Below, in pieces: positions 15,026 to 22,985 of a stretch of DNA of 41,600 nucleotides. The notes below the pieces were generated by a model. That model did not search any database, was not told where the DNA came from, and worked only from the letters and a program-made list of their open reading frames with translations. The first letter of the stretch is position 1. Each line of letters opens with the position of its first letter. This DNA comes from Syntrophomonadaceae bacterium (lineage in GTDB: Bacteria > Bacillota > Dethiobacteria > DTU022): assembly GCA_007119965.1 (NCBI GenBank), contig SKOR01000063.1, forward strand, positions 1 through 41,600. Direction: 5' to 3'. The position numbers and the translations under genes were made by a program.

Positions 15026-17122
15026 TTGAACGACGGCGCAGCAACGGTTAAAAAGGAAAACAGGACGCCCATACCAAGTAAGTTTCCTGAAATTCGCAAA
15101 CGCGACGGCCGCGTGGTATCATTCGATCCCGATAAAATTACCGACGCAATATTTAAAGCGGCCAGGGCAGTTGGCGGCAGCGACCGCGATATAGCCGAAA
15201 ACCTGACCAGGCAGGTTGTGAAAAGCCTGGAGGAAAAAGGCCAGAACGGGGTTATCCCTTCGGTGGAAGAAGTGCAGGATGAGGTGGAAGTAACCCTGAT
15301 CGAAAACGGCCACGCCCGCACAGCCAAGGCGTATATTCTTTACCGTGATCGCCGTACGCGTATTCGGGACGGTAAATCCGAACTTATGGATGTGGTTAAA
15401 GATATCCTGATCGAAACCAGCAGGGAAAATGCCAACGTCAGCAATTCTCCATCGGCCAAGATGCTGCAGATTGCCACCGCCGCCAGCAAGCAGTATTACT
15501 TGAGCAACCTGCTTCCCGAAGAATATGCCCGGGCCCACGATGAGGGGAGCATGCATATACACGATCTCGATTATTACAGCAAAACCCTGAACTGCCTGCA
15601 AATCGACCTTTCAAGGATGTTAAAAGAAGGGTTTAATACCGGTTACGGTTATATCCGACCGCCCAAGCGGATCGCTTCGGCGGCGGCCCAGGCGGCCATT
15701 ATTCTGCAGAGCAACCAGAACGACATGTTTGGCGGCCAGAGTTTCCCTCATTTTGACCGCAGTATGGGAGAAGTGATCAGGGATCTGAAAAAACTGCCTG
15801 ATTACGAGGAGATCTACCAGGCCATGGAAGGCCTGATCTATAATCTCAATACTATGCACAGCCGGGCAGGGGCGCAGGTGCCGTTCAGTTCGATTAACTT
15901 TGGCACAGATACCACTGCGGAGGGGCGGATGGTCACACAGGCGGTCCTCGAAGCCTTCATGCGGGGCCTGGGCCGGGGAGAAAGCCCTATTTTCCCCAAC
16001 CTGGTCTTCAGGGTTAAAAAAGGGATCAATTTTGACGAAAATGACCCGAACTACGATCTCTTCAAACTGGCGATTGAAGTTGCCTCGCGCAGGATGAACC
16101 CCACTTTCAGCTTCATGGACAGCACCTTTAACCGCGAATACGGTGATGAAGTATCCTACATGGGCTGCCGCACCCGCGTTATTGCCAACCGGCACGGCCC
16201 CGAAGTTTCAGCAGGGAGGGGTAATATTGCCCCTGTTACTTTAAACCTGCCCCGCCTGGCCCTTGAATGCCGCGGCCAGCAGGATCAGTTCTTTATCCAG
16301 CTCGATCGCCTGATGCGTACCGCTGCGCGACAGCTCCTTCACCGTTTTGAGGTCTTATCCAGGCTGCGGGTCCGGGATCTGCCTTTCCTGATGGGCCAGA
16401 AACTATACATGGATTCCGATCAGCTGGCTCCGGAAGAATCGATTCGTGAAGTAATTAAACACGGCACGCTGGCAATAGGTTTTATCGGGCTTGCTGAAAC
16501 CCTGCATGCCCTGATCGGAAAACACCACGGAGAAGATGCCGAAGCCCTTGAACTGGGCCTGAAAATAGTTGAGCATATGCGCAGAAGGTCAGACAGTTAC
16601 GCTGAAGAGTACGATCTCAACTTTGCCATTGTCGCGACCCCTGCCGAAGGCCTGGCCGGCCGTTTTGTGGCCATGGACAAGGAGCGATATGGAACCAGGC
16701 CCGGGGTCACCGACAAAGATTATTACAGCAATTCTTTTCACATTCCGGTATATTACACGATGTCCATGTTTGACAAAATAAATTCTGAAGGACGCTTTCA
16801 CCGCTTTTGCAACGCGGGTCACATCAGCTACACGGAACTGGAAGCGCCGCCCGTGCACAACCCGGAAGCCGTAGAACGGATTATCCGCAGCATGGCAGCT
16901 GCAGATGTCGGTTACGGCGGGATCAATTATCCGCTTGATGAGTGCCGCAGCTGTTCTCACAGCGGGGTTTTTAACCAAAGCTGTCCTGAATGTGAAAGTC
17001 CCGATATCAGGAGAATCCGCCGTATTACAGGCTACCTGTCGACCGATGAACGCTTTAACGAGGCCAAGTACAGCGAGCTTACCGATCGGCGGGTTCATTT
17101 AGCAACAGGGGGTAAGCGGTAA
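15026..17122 (+). CDS. nrdD: anaerobic ribonucleoside-triphosphate reductase (class III)
   Basis: An oxygen-sensitive glycyl-radical enzyme that reduces ribonucleoside triphosphates to deoxy forms. Its 698 residues have an N-terminal ATP-cone (RKRDGRVVSFDPDKI near 24-38), a conserved MGCRTRV segment with a candidate active-site cysteine (C381), a C-terminal zinc site (C640, C643, C653, C656) and the radical loop in RRITGYLS with G669, 30 residues from the end, as in E. coli NrdD. The start is TTG 15026, eight bases after aaggagg. The activase gene follows after 1 bp. Confidence 0.97.
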   Translation: MNDGAATVKKENRTPIPSKFPEIRKRDGRVVSFDPDKITDAIFKAARAVGGSDRDIAENLTRQVVKSLEEKGQNGVIPSVEEVQDEVEVTLIENGHARTAKAYILYRDRRTRIRDGKSELMDVVKDILIETSRENANVSNSPSAKMLQIATAASKQYYLSNLLPEEYARAHDEGSMHIHDLDYYSKTLNCLQIDLSRMLKEGFNTGYGYIRPPKRIASAAAQAAIILQSNQNDMFGGQSFPHFDRSMGEVIRDLKKLPDYEEIYQAMEGLIYNLNTMHSRAGAQVPFSSINFGTDTTAEGRMVTQAVLEAFMRGLGRGESPIFPNLVFRVKKGINFDENDPNYDLFKLAIEVASRRMNPTFSFMDSTFNREYGDEVSYMGCRTRVIANRHGPEVSAGRGNIAPVTLNLPRLALECRGQQDQFFIQLDRLMRTAARQLLHRFEVLSRLRVRDLPFLMGQKLYMDSDQLAPEESIREVIKHGTLAIGFIGLAETLHALIGKHHGEDAEALELGLKIVEHMRRRSDSYAEEYDLNFAIVATPAEGLAGRFVAMDKERYGTRPGVTDKDYYSNSFHIPVYYTMSMFDKINSEGRFHRFCNAGHISYTELEAPPVHNPEAVERIIRSMAAADVGYGGINYPLDECRSCSHSGVFNQSCPECESPDIRRIRRITGYLSTDERFNEAKYSELTDRRVHLATGGKR

Positions 17123-17123
17123 A

Positions 17124-17642
17124 ATGAAGATTGCCGGCCTTCAAACCGACAGCATCGTGGACGGCCCGGGGGTCCGCCTCTCTATCTATTTCCAGGGTTG
17201 CCCGCATAGCTGTCCCGGTTGTCATAACCCTGAAACGCACGACTACAGGGGCGGCCGCGAGATGAGCGTTAAAGAACTCCTGGAGCTGGTTGACGGCGCC
17301 GGACCGATAGACGGGGTGACAATCTCCGGCGGAGAGCCTTTCGAACAGGCTGGACCTGCCGCAGGGCTTGCTGCCGCTCTTACCGGCCGGGGTCTTGACC
17401 TGGTCCTGTACAGCGGTTACACCTTTGAAAACCTGCTGGAAAAAAGCAGGGTTGATTCCGGCACCCGCACTCTGCTCCGTTCAGGATCCCTGCTGGTGGA
17501 CGGGCCTTTCATCCTCTCCGAGCAGGATTACAGCCTTGCCTACAGAGGTTCCCGTAATCAGCGCCTGATCGATCTGCCCCGTTCCCTGGCAGGAGGCAGG
17601 GCCGTGACATGGTCAAGCCGGCAGGGCAGAGCCTGCATTTAA
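17124..17642 (+). CDS. nrdG: anaerobic reductase-activating protein NrdG
   Basis: A radical SAM protein that generates the glycyl radical on NrdD. The [4Fe-4S] motif CPHSCPGC provides C26, C30 and C33, preceded by DGPGVRLSIYFQG as in activases; SGGEPFEQ is the SAM-contact motif. Length (172 residues) is normal. ATG 17124 lies 1 bp after the nrdD stop behind a gggggtaag stretch, so expression is coupled to nrdD. Confidence 0.97.
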   Translation: MKIAGLQTDSIVDGPGVRLSIYFQGCPHSCPGCHNPETHDYRGGREMSVKELLELVDGAGPIDGVTISGGEPFEQAGPAAGLAAALTGRGLDLVLYSGYTFENLLEKSRVDSGTRTLLRSGSLLVDGPFILSEQDYSLAYRGSRNQRLIDLPRSLAGGRAVTWSSRQGRACI

Positions 17643-17760
17643 AGCTTTGCCGCACAGATGGCCCGGGCTGAAGAGGGATAATAAATCCAGGGCCTGATAA
17701 TAATCAACTGTACAGCCGGTTTTATCGATTACCAGGGTTTATATTGCAAGTGAAGGAGAG

Positions 17761-18597
17761 ATTTGCTTCAAACTATACCGTGAAGGTGAAACAGCATACC
17801 TGCAGGAGCCCCTGCTTAGTGAAAGCGGGCTGGTTGATCATGCTTTTTCAACCCGTCTCGGCGGCTGCAGCGAAGGCGCGCTTGCTTCACTGAACGCTGC
17901 CTACCACACGGGTGACAGTGCAGAAAATGTAATCGAGAACAGGCAGCGTTTTTTTAATCTTTTTAATTACAATTTCCGGGATTTAGTTTCAAGCGTGCAG
18001 GTTCACGGAACCGACCTGATTGTGGTCGGTGAAGAGAACCGCGGCGAAGGAGCCCTGCCCGGCACTGCCCGCGTGGAAGGTGATGCCCTGATCACGACAG
18101 AAATAAGGCTGCCGCTTGCCGCATATTCTGCCGACTGCATGCTTATTTACTTTGCATCAAAAGAAAAACCCCTTGCTGCCCTGGCCCATGCCGGTTGGCG
18201 GGGAACCCTGGGCGGCATCGGCGCTAAAGTGGCACGCTATCTGCAGGTACATTATGGCGCAGATCCCGGGCAGCTGGTAGCCGCTTTAAGCCCTGCCGTG
18301 TGCAGGGAATGTTACGAAATAGATGGTAAAACGGCAGAGCTGTTTCGTGCCGGAGGCTGGGATAACCCTGCTTACCTGGAGCCCTCCGCCGCTGGCAGTT
18401 TCAAGCTTGACCTGGGAGCAGTTAACAGGGAGCAGCTGACCGGCGCCGGAATAAGAAAAGAAAACATCCGCTGGAGCGGTTTATGCACATCCTGCCGGGA
18501 AGATTTGTTCTACTCCTACCGCAGGGACCGGGGTGTTACAGGCCGGATGATCGGTTTTATTGCGATCAGAGAACAGCAGGGAGGACGCACATCTTGA
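17761..18597 (+). CDS. pgeF: purine nucleoside phosphorylase PgeF (YfiH/YlmD), start uncertain
   Basis: A laccase-domain (DUF152) zinc protein; relatives act as purine nucleoside phosphorylases or in peptidoglycan editing. The three zinc ligands are in VQVHGTD, SADCMLIY and AHAGWRG (H82, C126, H143, counted from 17761). The first ordinary start codon in frame is GTG 17995, which would remove about 78 residues including the conserved AFSTRLGG segment. The frame is open back to TAA 17701 and the encoded sequence matches the family from about 17800, so the true start must be unusual: ATT 17761, CTG 17800, or a mutated or misread codon. Length from 17761, 278 residues, suits the family. Confidence 0.85.
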   Translation: MCFKLYREGETAYLQEPLLSESGLVDHAFSTRLGGCSEGALASLNAAYHTGDSAENVIENRQRFFNLFNYNFRDLVSSVQVHGTDLIVVGEENRGEGALPGTARVEGDALITTEIRLPLAAYSADCMLIYFASKEKPLAALAHAGWRGTLGGIGAKVARYLQVHYGADPGQLVAALSPAVCRECYEIDGKTAELFRAGGWDNPAYLEPSAAGSFKLDLGAVNREQLTGAGIRKENIRWSGLCTSCREDLFYSYRRDRGVTGRMIGFIAIREQQGGRTS

Positions 18598-19829
18598 AAA
18601 AGAAAAATCTGAAAAGCAATAAACATGGCCTGAAAGTTTTGCCGGGCCAGGGCAAGCGCTTTAGCTTTCAAAGTATCAGGCAGGCCATGGTATTCTATCT
18701 CCTGCTGTTGATAGCCCTGGTTGTTGTTGTCCAGGTAGGCTACCACTGGCTGGGCGATCAGTTCCTGGCCTGGCGACTGCAGGTTGTAGAAGCGGAACCG
18801 GGCGTTTTGGAGCAGGAAACCAGTGCGCGTGGCTACATAACCCGCGTGGAAGAGGTTATGACAGCCCCCTCCGACGGGATGATCCTCAGCCTCGCCAGGG
18901 CCGGCGAGAGGGTTCCCGCAGGAAATGAACTGGCCACGCTTGGTGTCCTCTCTGCAGGTGATCTGCAAGCCCTGCTCGGCTCGGAAGAAGAGGAACCCGA
19001 CGAAGAACTCCGCAAAAAACTTCTGGCTAACTGGCAGGACCTTGTACCGGCGGAGCAGGAAGCCGGCACAGGCCCGGAAACAGCAGAAGAAGAAGCAGGG
19101 CCTGACGGATATGAAGCAGAAAACAGCGATCAGGATGAAGAAAGCAGCGCAGCGGTGGAAGAGAATATCGCGCTTCCTTCCGGTTCGCTATTTGAAGAAT
19201 TGATCGTTATCCAAAACGAACAGGCCGGGTTTATCTCCCACTATTTTGACGGCTGGGAAGATTACCAGGGGCCGTTGTTTACTAAGGGAGAAGAAACTGA
19301 AGAAAACGGTCCCAAAGGTTTCTTTATCGTTGAAGGCGACGTGGTGAAAGAAGGCGAGCCAATCTTAAAAATTGTTGATAACTGGCACTGGTATTTCAGT
19401 GTAACTCTTCCCCTGCACCCCGGCAGGATAGTTGCTGGCCTGGAAACTGTTGAAATTGAATTTGATTTCGCACCGCAGCAGACCGTATCAGCCAGGCGCG
19501 ATCAATACGAGATCGACGAAGAGGAGCGGGAAGTCCGCATCTTTTACATTATTGAAAAACAGCTGCCCGGTTTTGACCAGGCACGTCAAACCGAAGCATC
19601 TTTACTCTATCGGCGCCGGCAGGGTATAATAGTTCCTGCAGAAGCTCTTTTAGAAAAAGATCAGCATATTGGAAGCGGCGTATACCTGAACCAGGGCGGA
19701 AGGGTTGTCTTCCAGCCGGTTACCGTTATTGAACGACAGGGCGAAAAAGTAATGGTTGAGGGTCTGGCCCCGTACAGCATGGTTATTTCCCGACCCGATC
19801 TGGTTGAAGAAGGGCAGCGCCTTAACTGA
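18594..19829 (+). CDS. HlyD-like membrane protein of the ylm region
   Basis: A 411-residue protein with a basic cytoplasmic N-terminus, one membrane helix (about 32-49) and a large external part. Residues about 80-118 (RGYITRVEEVMTAPSDG and following) look like the barrel-sandwich segment of HlyD-type adaptors, and a second such half appears near 270-300. Between them lies a very acidic insert (130-192). No transporter partner is nearby; it sits between pgeF and yggS. TTG 18594 follows ggagg at 18580-18584 and overlaps the pgeF stop. Function unknown; an envelope or division role is a guess from context. Confidence 0.75.
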   Translation: MKKKNLKSNKHGLKVLPGQGKRFSFQSIRQAMVFYLLLLIALVVVVQVGYHWLGDQFLAWRLQVVEAEPGVLEQETSARGYITRVEEVMTAPSDGMILSLARAGERVPAGNELATLGVLSAGDLQALLGSEEEEPDEELRKKLLANWQDLVPAEQEAGTGPETAEEEAGPDGYEAENSDQDEESSAAVEENIALPSGSLFEELIVIQNEQAGFISHYFDGWEDYQGPLFTKGEETEENGPKGFFIVEGDVVKEGEPILKIVDNWHWYFSVTLPLHPGRIVAGLETVEIEFDFAPQQTVSARRDQYEIDEEEREVRIFYIIEKQLPGFDQARQTEASLLYRRRQGIIVPAEALLEKDQHIGSGVYLNQGGRVVFQPVTVIERQGEKVMVEGLAPYSMVISRPDLVEEGQRLN

Positions 19830-19831
19830 GC

Positions 19832-19871
19832 GCCAACCGGCGTCACCCGGAAGGAAGACCCGGCGGTTGGC
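19832..19871. repeat. inverted repeat between the HlyD-like gene and yggS
   Basis: gccaaccg (19832-19839) and cggttggc (19864-19871) can pair as an 8-bp stem around 24 bases, directly after the stop at 19827-19829. No T-run follows, so it is more likely a processing or attenuation hairpin than an intrinsic terminator. Confidence 0.45.
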
Positions 19872-19898
19872 AGGTTACGGACAGAAAGGAAGATAAAA

Positions 19899-20561
19899 TT
19901 GCCGGCTGAAAACTACAGGTTATTGCAAAAAAGCATCTCAGAGGCTGCTCTCCGCGCCGGCCGAAACCCTGACTCGGTAACCCTGATTGCTGTCACCAAA
20001 ACAGTCGGTATAGCAGAGGTTAAAAAAGCGGTTGCGGCAGGGATAACCGACTTTGGTGAAAACAGGGTCCAGGAAGCGGCAGTCAAAGTTGAACAGATGC
20101 CCGATCTGCGGTGGCACTTTATCGGCCACCTGCAATCAAACAAAGTAAAAGATGTTCTGCCCCATTACACCATGATTCATTCCCTGGACCGCCCATCACT
20201 GGCCAGGGCGCTGCAGAAGTGTGCCGAAAGGTTCGATCAAACAGCAGAAGTACTGGTCCAGGTTAATACATCAGGCGATGACAGCAAGTTTGGCCTGGCG
20301 CCCGAAGAGCTGCCCCGCTTTCTGGACAGGGTCAGCGGTTTCGATCGCATAAACATCAGGGGCTTAATGACCATGGCGCCTTACGTTGAGGATGCGGAGG
20401 AAACACGCCCCTGGTTCAGGCTGCTGCGGCAGCTGCGCGACGAAAACTGCAGGTCAGCCCTGGAACTTCCTGAGCTTTCAATGGGCATGACCAATGACTT
20501 CACCGTGGCCATAGAAGAAGGGGCTACCATGATCAGAGTCGGAAGCGCCCTGTTTAAGTAA
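19899..20561 (+). CDS. yggS: pyridoxal phosphate homeostasis protein YggS (YlmE)
   Basis: A PLP-binding TIM-barrel protein of 220 residues that helps control pyridoxal 5'-phosphate pools; it has no settled catalytic activity. The PLP lysine is K34 in TLIAVTKTVG, and FGENRVQE, WHFIGHLQSNK and SMGMTNDFTVAIEEG are family motifs. The start is TTG 19899 behind agaaaggaag. In Firmicutes it lies in the ylm block before sepF; here sepF is missing and yggT follows after 15 bp. Confidence 0.95.
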   Translation: MPAENYRLLQKSISEAALRAGRNPDSVTLIAVTKTVGIAEVKKAVAAGITDFGENRVQEAAVKVEQMPDLRWHFIGHLQSNKVKDVLPHYTMIHSLDRPSLARALQKCAERFDQTAEVLVQVNTSGDDSKFGLAPEELPRFLDRVSGFDRINIRGLMTMAPYVEDAEETRPWFRLLRQLRDENCRSALELPELSMGMTNDFTVAIEEGATMIRVGSALFK

Positions 20562-20576
20562 AAAATATTAAGGCAG

Positions 20577-20873
20577 GTGATAACAATTAATATTTTAGGA
20601 GACGGACTACTCCTGTTTTTACAGATTTACTACTTCATAATTTTCGGAAGAATAATTATGTCCTGGTTTATGGTGGGCGGAGGCAGCGCCAACCCGGCCC
20701 TGACTGCAATATACCAGTTTGTTTACGGTGTAACCGAGCCCCTGTTGGCACCGATTCGCTCGGTTGTTCCATCGATCAGAATGGGTATGGGCTATCTTGA
20801 TCTTTCCCCGATCATTTTACTGATCCTGGTCAGGATTTTGCGGGAAATAGTCTTCCGCAACCTATACTTATAG
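20577..20873 (+). CDS. yggT: YggT family membrane protein (YlmG)
   Basis: A 98-residue membrane protein with two hydrophobic segments (about 8-28 and 72-92). The family signature FGRIIMSWF follows the first, and VTEPLLAPIRSVVP precedes the second. Relatives in the ylm cluster have been linked to cell shape and division, but the molecular role is not known. GTG 20577 is the only reasonable start; the ribosome binding site is weak. Confidence 0.92.
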   Translation: MITINILGDGLLLFLQIYYFIIFGRIIMSWFMVGGGSANPALTAIYQFVYGVTEPLLAPIRSVVPSIRMGMGYLDLSPIILLILVRILREIVFRNLYL

Positions 20874-20886
20874 AGGAGCGTGAAAT

Positions 20887-21654
20887 GTGGTAAACCGATC
20901 CCCCCTTTCAGAGGGAGAAAAGCAGTGGCTGCAGCACTTTGAACGCAAGTTAGATGAAATGTACGGGGGAGATACGATTAGCACGCCCTTTCTTGATCCC
21001 CGCCAGCTTGAACTTGCCGAGGCGGTCTTACAGAACAGGGCCGGCCTTTCTTACACCGTTTTCGGCGGTTATCCTGAAGCGGAAAGAAATGCCCTCTACA
21101 TCTTTCCTGCCCAGCAGCAGGCCGCCCTGCCTGAAATAAACGCTGTTCGGGTTGCATGGTCCGGCAGTGAGGACGATCTTACCCACCGCGATCTGCTCGG
21201 CGCGGTTTTAGCCCTGGGCCTCAGGCGGGACCAGGTTGGTGATATAGTTATGCTGGAAGAAGGCGGCGCTGTGATCATGGTCGGTGGTGACAGGGCGGAG
21301 TATATATGCGCGAACCTGCAGCAGGCAGGCCATTTAGCCGTTAGCTGTTCCCCGGTTAAACCGGATCAGCTGCCCATGGCCAGGGATGACGGCAGGGAAA
21401 TCAAGGGGACCGTAGCGAGCCTGCGCGCCGACGCTGTTTTGTCGCTCGGTTTCGGCATATCCAGGGCAAGGGTCGTTTTACTGGTCAAAGGAGGGGTGGT
21501 CAGGGTGAACTGGAGGCCGATCAATTCTCCCTCGGTCCAGTTGAAAGAAGGAGACCAGGTTTCGTTAAAAGGCAGGGGACGGCTTCTGGTCAGTTCTGTG
21601 GAAGGCGAAACCCGTAAAGGTAGAATACGCCTAAAATTGAAAAAATACAGTTAA
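20887..21654 (+). CDS. ylmH: YlmH family S4-domain RNA-binding protein
   Basis: A 255-residue protein ending in an S4 RNA-binding domain (about 170-250, including SRADAVLSLGFGISRARVVLL-like sequence split around residue 185). B. subtilis YlmH lies in the same place before divIVA and has recently been linked to ribosome rescue. GTG 20887 has gaggag nine bases upstream; the overlapping ATG at 20885 meets a stop at once. Confidence 0.92.
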   Translation: MVNRSPLSEGEKQWLQHFERKLDEMYGGDTISTPFLDPRQLELAEAVLQNRAGLSYTVFGGYPEAERNALYIFPAQQQAALPEINAVRVAWSGSEDDLTHRDLLGAVLALGLRRDQVGDIVMLEEGGAVIMVGGDRAEYICANLQQAGHLAVSCSPVKPDQLPMARDDGREIKGTVASLRADAVLSLGFGISRARVVLLVKGGVVRVNWRPINSPSVQLKEGDQVSLKGRGRLLVSSVEGETRKGRIRLKLKKYS

Positions 21655-21734
21655 TCCGGCAGGAAAAGCAGGGGCACTGTCGAAGATTTCCAATAGAAGT
21701 AATATTTATTTTATGCTGACAGGGAGGGCTAAAA

Positions 21735-22406
21735 GTGAGCATTACGCCGATGGATATACAGAATAAAGAATTCGAACGTGCTTTTCGCGGCTATGACATC
21801 GAGGATGTAGATGACTTTCTTGATCAGGTCGCCAAAGATCTTGAAGATTTAATTCGTGAAAACGCGGAAATGAAAGAACAGGTCAGCCAACTTCAGGATA
21901 AAAATAAAAATTATCATAAGCTCGAAGAAACTATGCATAACGCGATAGTTGTCGCCCAGGAAACCGCCGAAGAAGTTAAACAGAACGCCAAACGGGAAGC
22001 CGATTTAATCAGGCGTGAAGCCGAAAGGGAAGCGAAGCAAATAGTTGAGGACGCCCGCTACCGCTCCGGCAGGATCCTGTCCGAGCAGGAAGAGCTCTTT
22101 AAGCAGTCCCAGTTATTTAAAATGCGCTTCCGCTCGTTCATAGAAGCGCAGCTTGCCAACCTGGAAAGCGAAGACTGGATGGATGATCAGCGAATAGAGC
22201 CGTCAACAAAAGAAACAAAGCGTGAATTTGAACCGGAAATGAACTACGATTTAAGGAAAGAGCCGGCGGAAAAAGCCGAAGTATTCTATAATGAACAATA
22301 TAAAGCCGGAGTTGAACCTGAACCTGAGCCGGAGTTTGATCCGGAACCGGAACCAGAATTCAAACTCGGCCCCGAAGACGATTACGATTCTGATCCTGAA
22401 TTTTAA
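21735..22406 (+). CDS. divIVA: cell-pole and division-site protein DivIVA
   Basis: A coiled-coil protein that binds negatively curved membrane and marks poles and septa. The N-terminal membrane-binding module starts SITPMDIQNKEFERAFRGYD, followed by a coiled coil (about 28-64), then a second helical part (70-145). After about residue 150 the sequence becomes disordered and acidic, ending in proline-glutamate repeats (about 190-223). GTG 21735 follows agggaggg. The total of 223 residues is longer than B. subtilis DivIVA (164) because of this tail. Confidence 0.95.
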   Translation: MSITPMDIQNKEFERAFRGYDIEDVDDFLDQVAKDLEDLIRENAEMKEQVSQLQDKNKNYHKLEETMHNAIVVAQETAEEVKQNAKREADLIRREAEREAKQIVEDARYRSGRILSEQEELFKQSQLFKMRFRSFIEAQLANLESEDWMDDQRIEPSTKETKREFEPEMNYDLRKEPAEKAEVFYNEQYKAGVEPEPEPEFDPEPEPEFKLGPEDDYDSDPEF

Positions 22407-22427
22407 ATAACCCGCGGACTGCAAATA

Positions 22428-22456
22428 TTGATTTTATCAGTTCTACATGCTACAAT
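22428..22456 (+). promoter_or_regulatory. promoter of the ileS leader
   Basis: TTGATT (22428-22433) and TACAAT (22451-22456) are separated by 17 bp, in the gap after divIVA and immediately before the T-box leader. This separates ileS transcription from the division operon. Confidence 0.75.
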
Positions 22457-22461
22457 TTACG

Positions 22462-22714
22462 GCAGACGCGATGAACGGGACATAAAAGCGGTTGTTCTGC
22501 TTACTCAGAGAGCCGGTTTAAGGTGAGAGTCCGGTTAGGCTGATCCGCTGTAAATCACCCGGGAGTTCCTGCGCCAAATCCCCTCCGGGGGAGAGTAGAC
22601 GCAGGCGGCAACCGCCGTTAACGGTATTCGTCAAAGTGGCCCTCAGTCCAGCTGTGCGGCCAGGAGGGTGGTACCACGGGTGATAAACTCGTCCCTTAGG
22701 GGACGGGTTTTTTT
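22462..22714 (+). ncRNA. T-box riboswitch controlling ileS
   Basis: The T-box core AGGGTGGTACCACG is at 22665-22678, followed by the competing terminator at 22690-22714 (cgtccc, ttag loop, gggacg and seven T). Stem I lies upstream; ATC at 22554-22556 is a plausible isoleucine specifier in the segment gtaaatcac. The bulge TGGT predicts pairing with an ACCA tRNA end, right for tRNA-Ile. Uncharged tRNA-Ile should stabilise the antiterminator and allow ileS transcription. The specifier position was assigned by eye, without folding. Confidence 0.92.
22690..22714 (+). terminator. T-box regulated terminator
   Basis: A 6-bp G/C-rich stem (cgtccc with gggacg), a 4-base loop and a seven-T run. It is the regulated attenuator of the T-box leader; it competes with the antiterminator that contains the T-box core. 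Confidence 0.9.
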
Positions 22715-22725
22715 CATTCAAAAAC

Positions 22726-22794
22726 GTGCATCGGGGACGGTTCTCAAAACACCTTTTTGGGTGCATCGGGGACGGTTCTCAAAACACCTTTTTG
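22726..22794. repeat. 35-bp direct repeat pair in the ileS leader
   Basis: Two nearly identical copies start at 22726 and 22761, each beginning gtgcatcggggacggttctc and ending in a cacctttttg stretch. They lie just after the T-box terminator and about 190 bp before ileS. The ggggacggttctc core resembles intergenic repeats that I recall from other anaerobe genomes, sometimes near small IS200-like transposases; that link is from memory and untested. The bases from 22795 to 22985 hold no feature I can support. Confidence 0.8.
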
Positions 22795-22985
22795 CAGCCC
22801 TTATTCAGGTTCAGGATAACCAGTCCGGCCTGATAAAACTGTTCCGCGCCGGGAGTATGAACTGCTCGTTTAGATTGAACTGCAGCACGCCCGGTTTCAG
22901 CTACCTGAAACAAGTATCGTTTGCGCTTCAGAATTATGTGCCAGCCTGGGGCGAGAAATTAAACAAATGACAGAGGAGAATGAAT

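Noticed and set aside
15620-16195. Long minus-strand open frame inside nrdD
   Set aside because: A shadow of the nrdD reading frame, which has complete family motifs along its full length.
21659-21687. Second sigma-H-like promoter before divIVA (GCAGGAAAA, 11 bp, GTCGAAGAT)
   Set aside because: The -10 misses a key T of GAAT and the -35 lies at the end of ylmH, so the match may be chance.
22668-22970. 100-codon plus-strand open frame across the T-box terminator and repeat pair
   Set aside because: It starts within the T-box core and runs through the terminator and two non-coding repeats; no protein family features.
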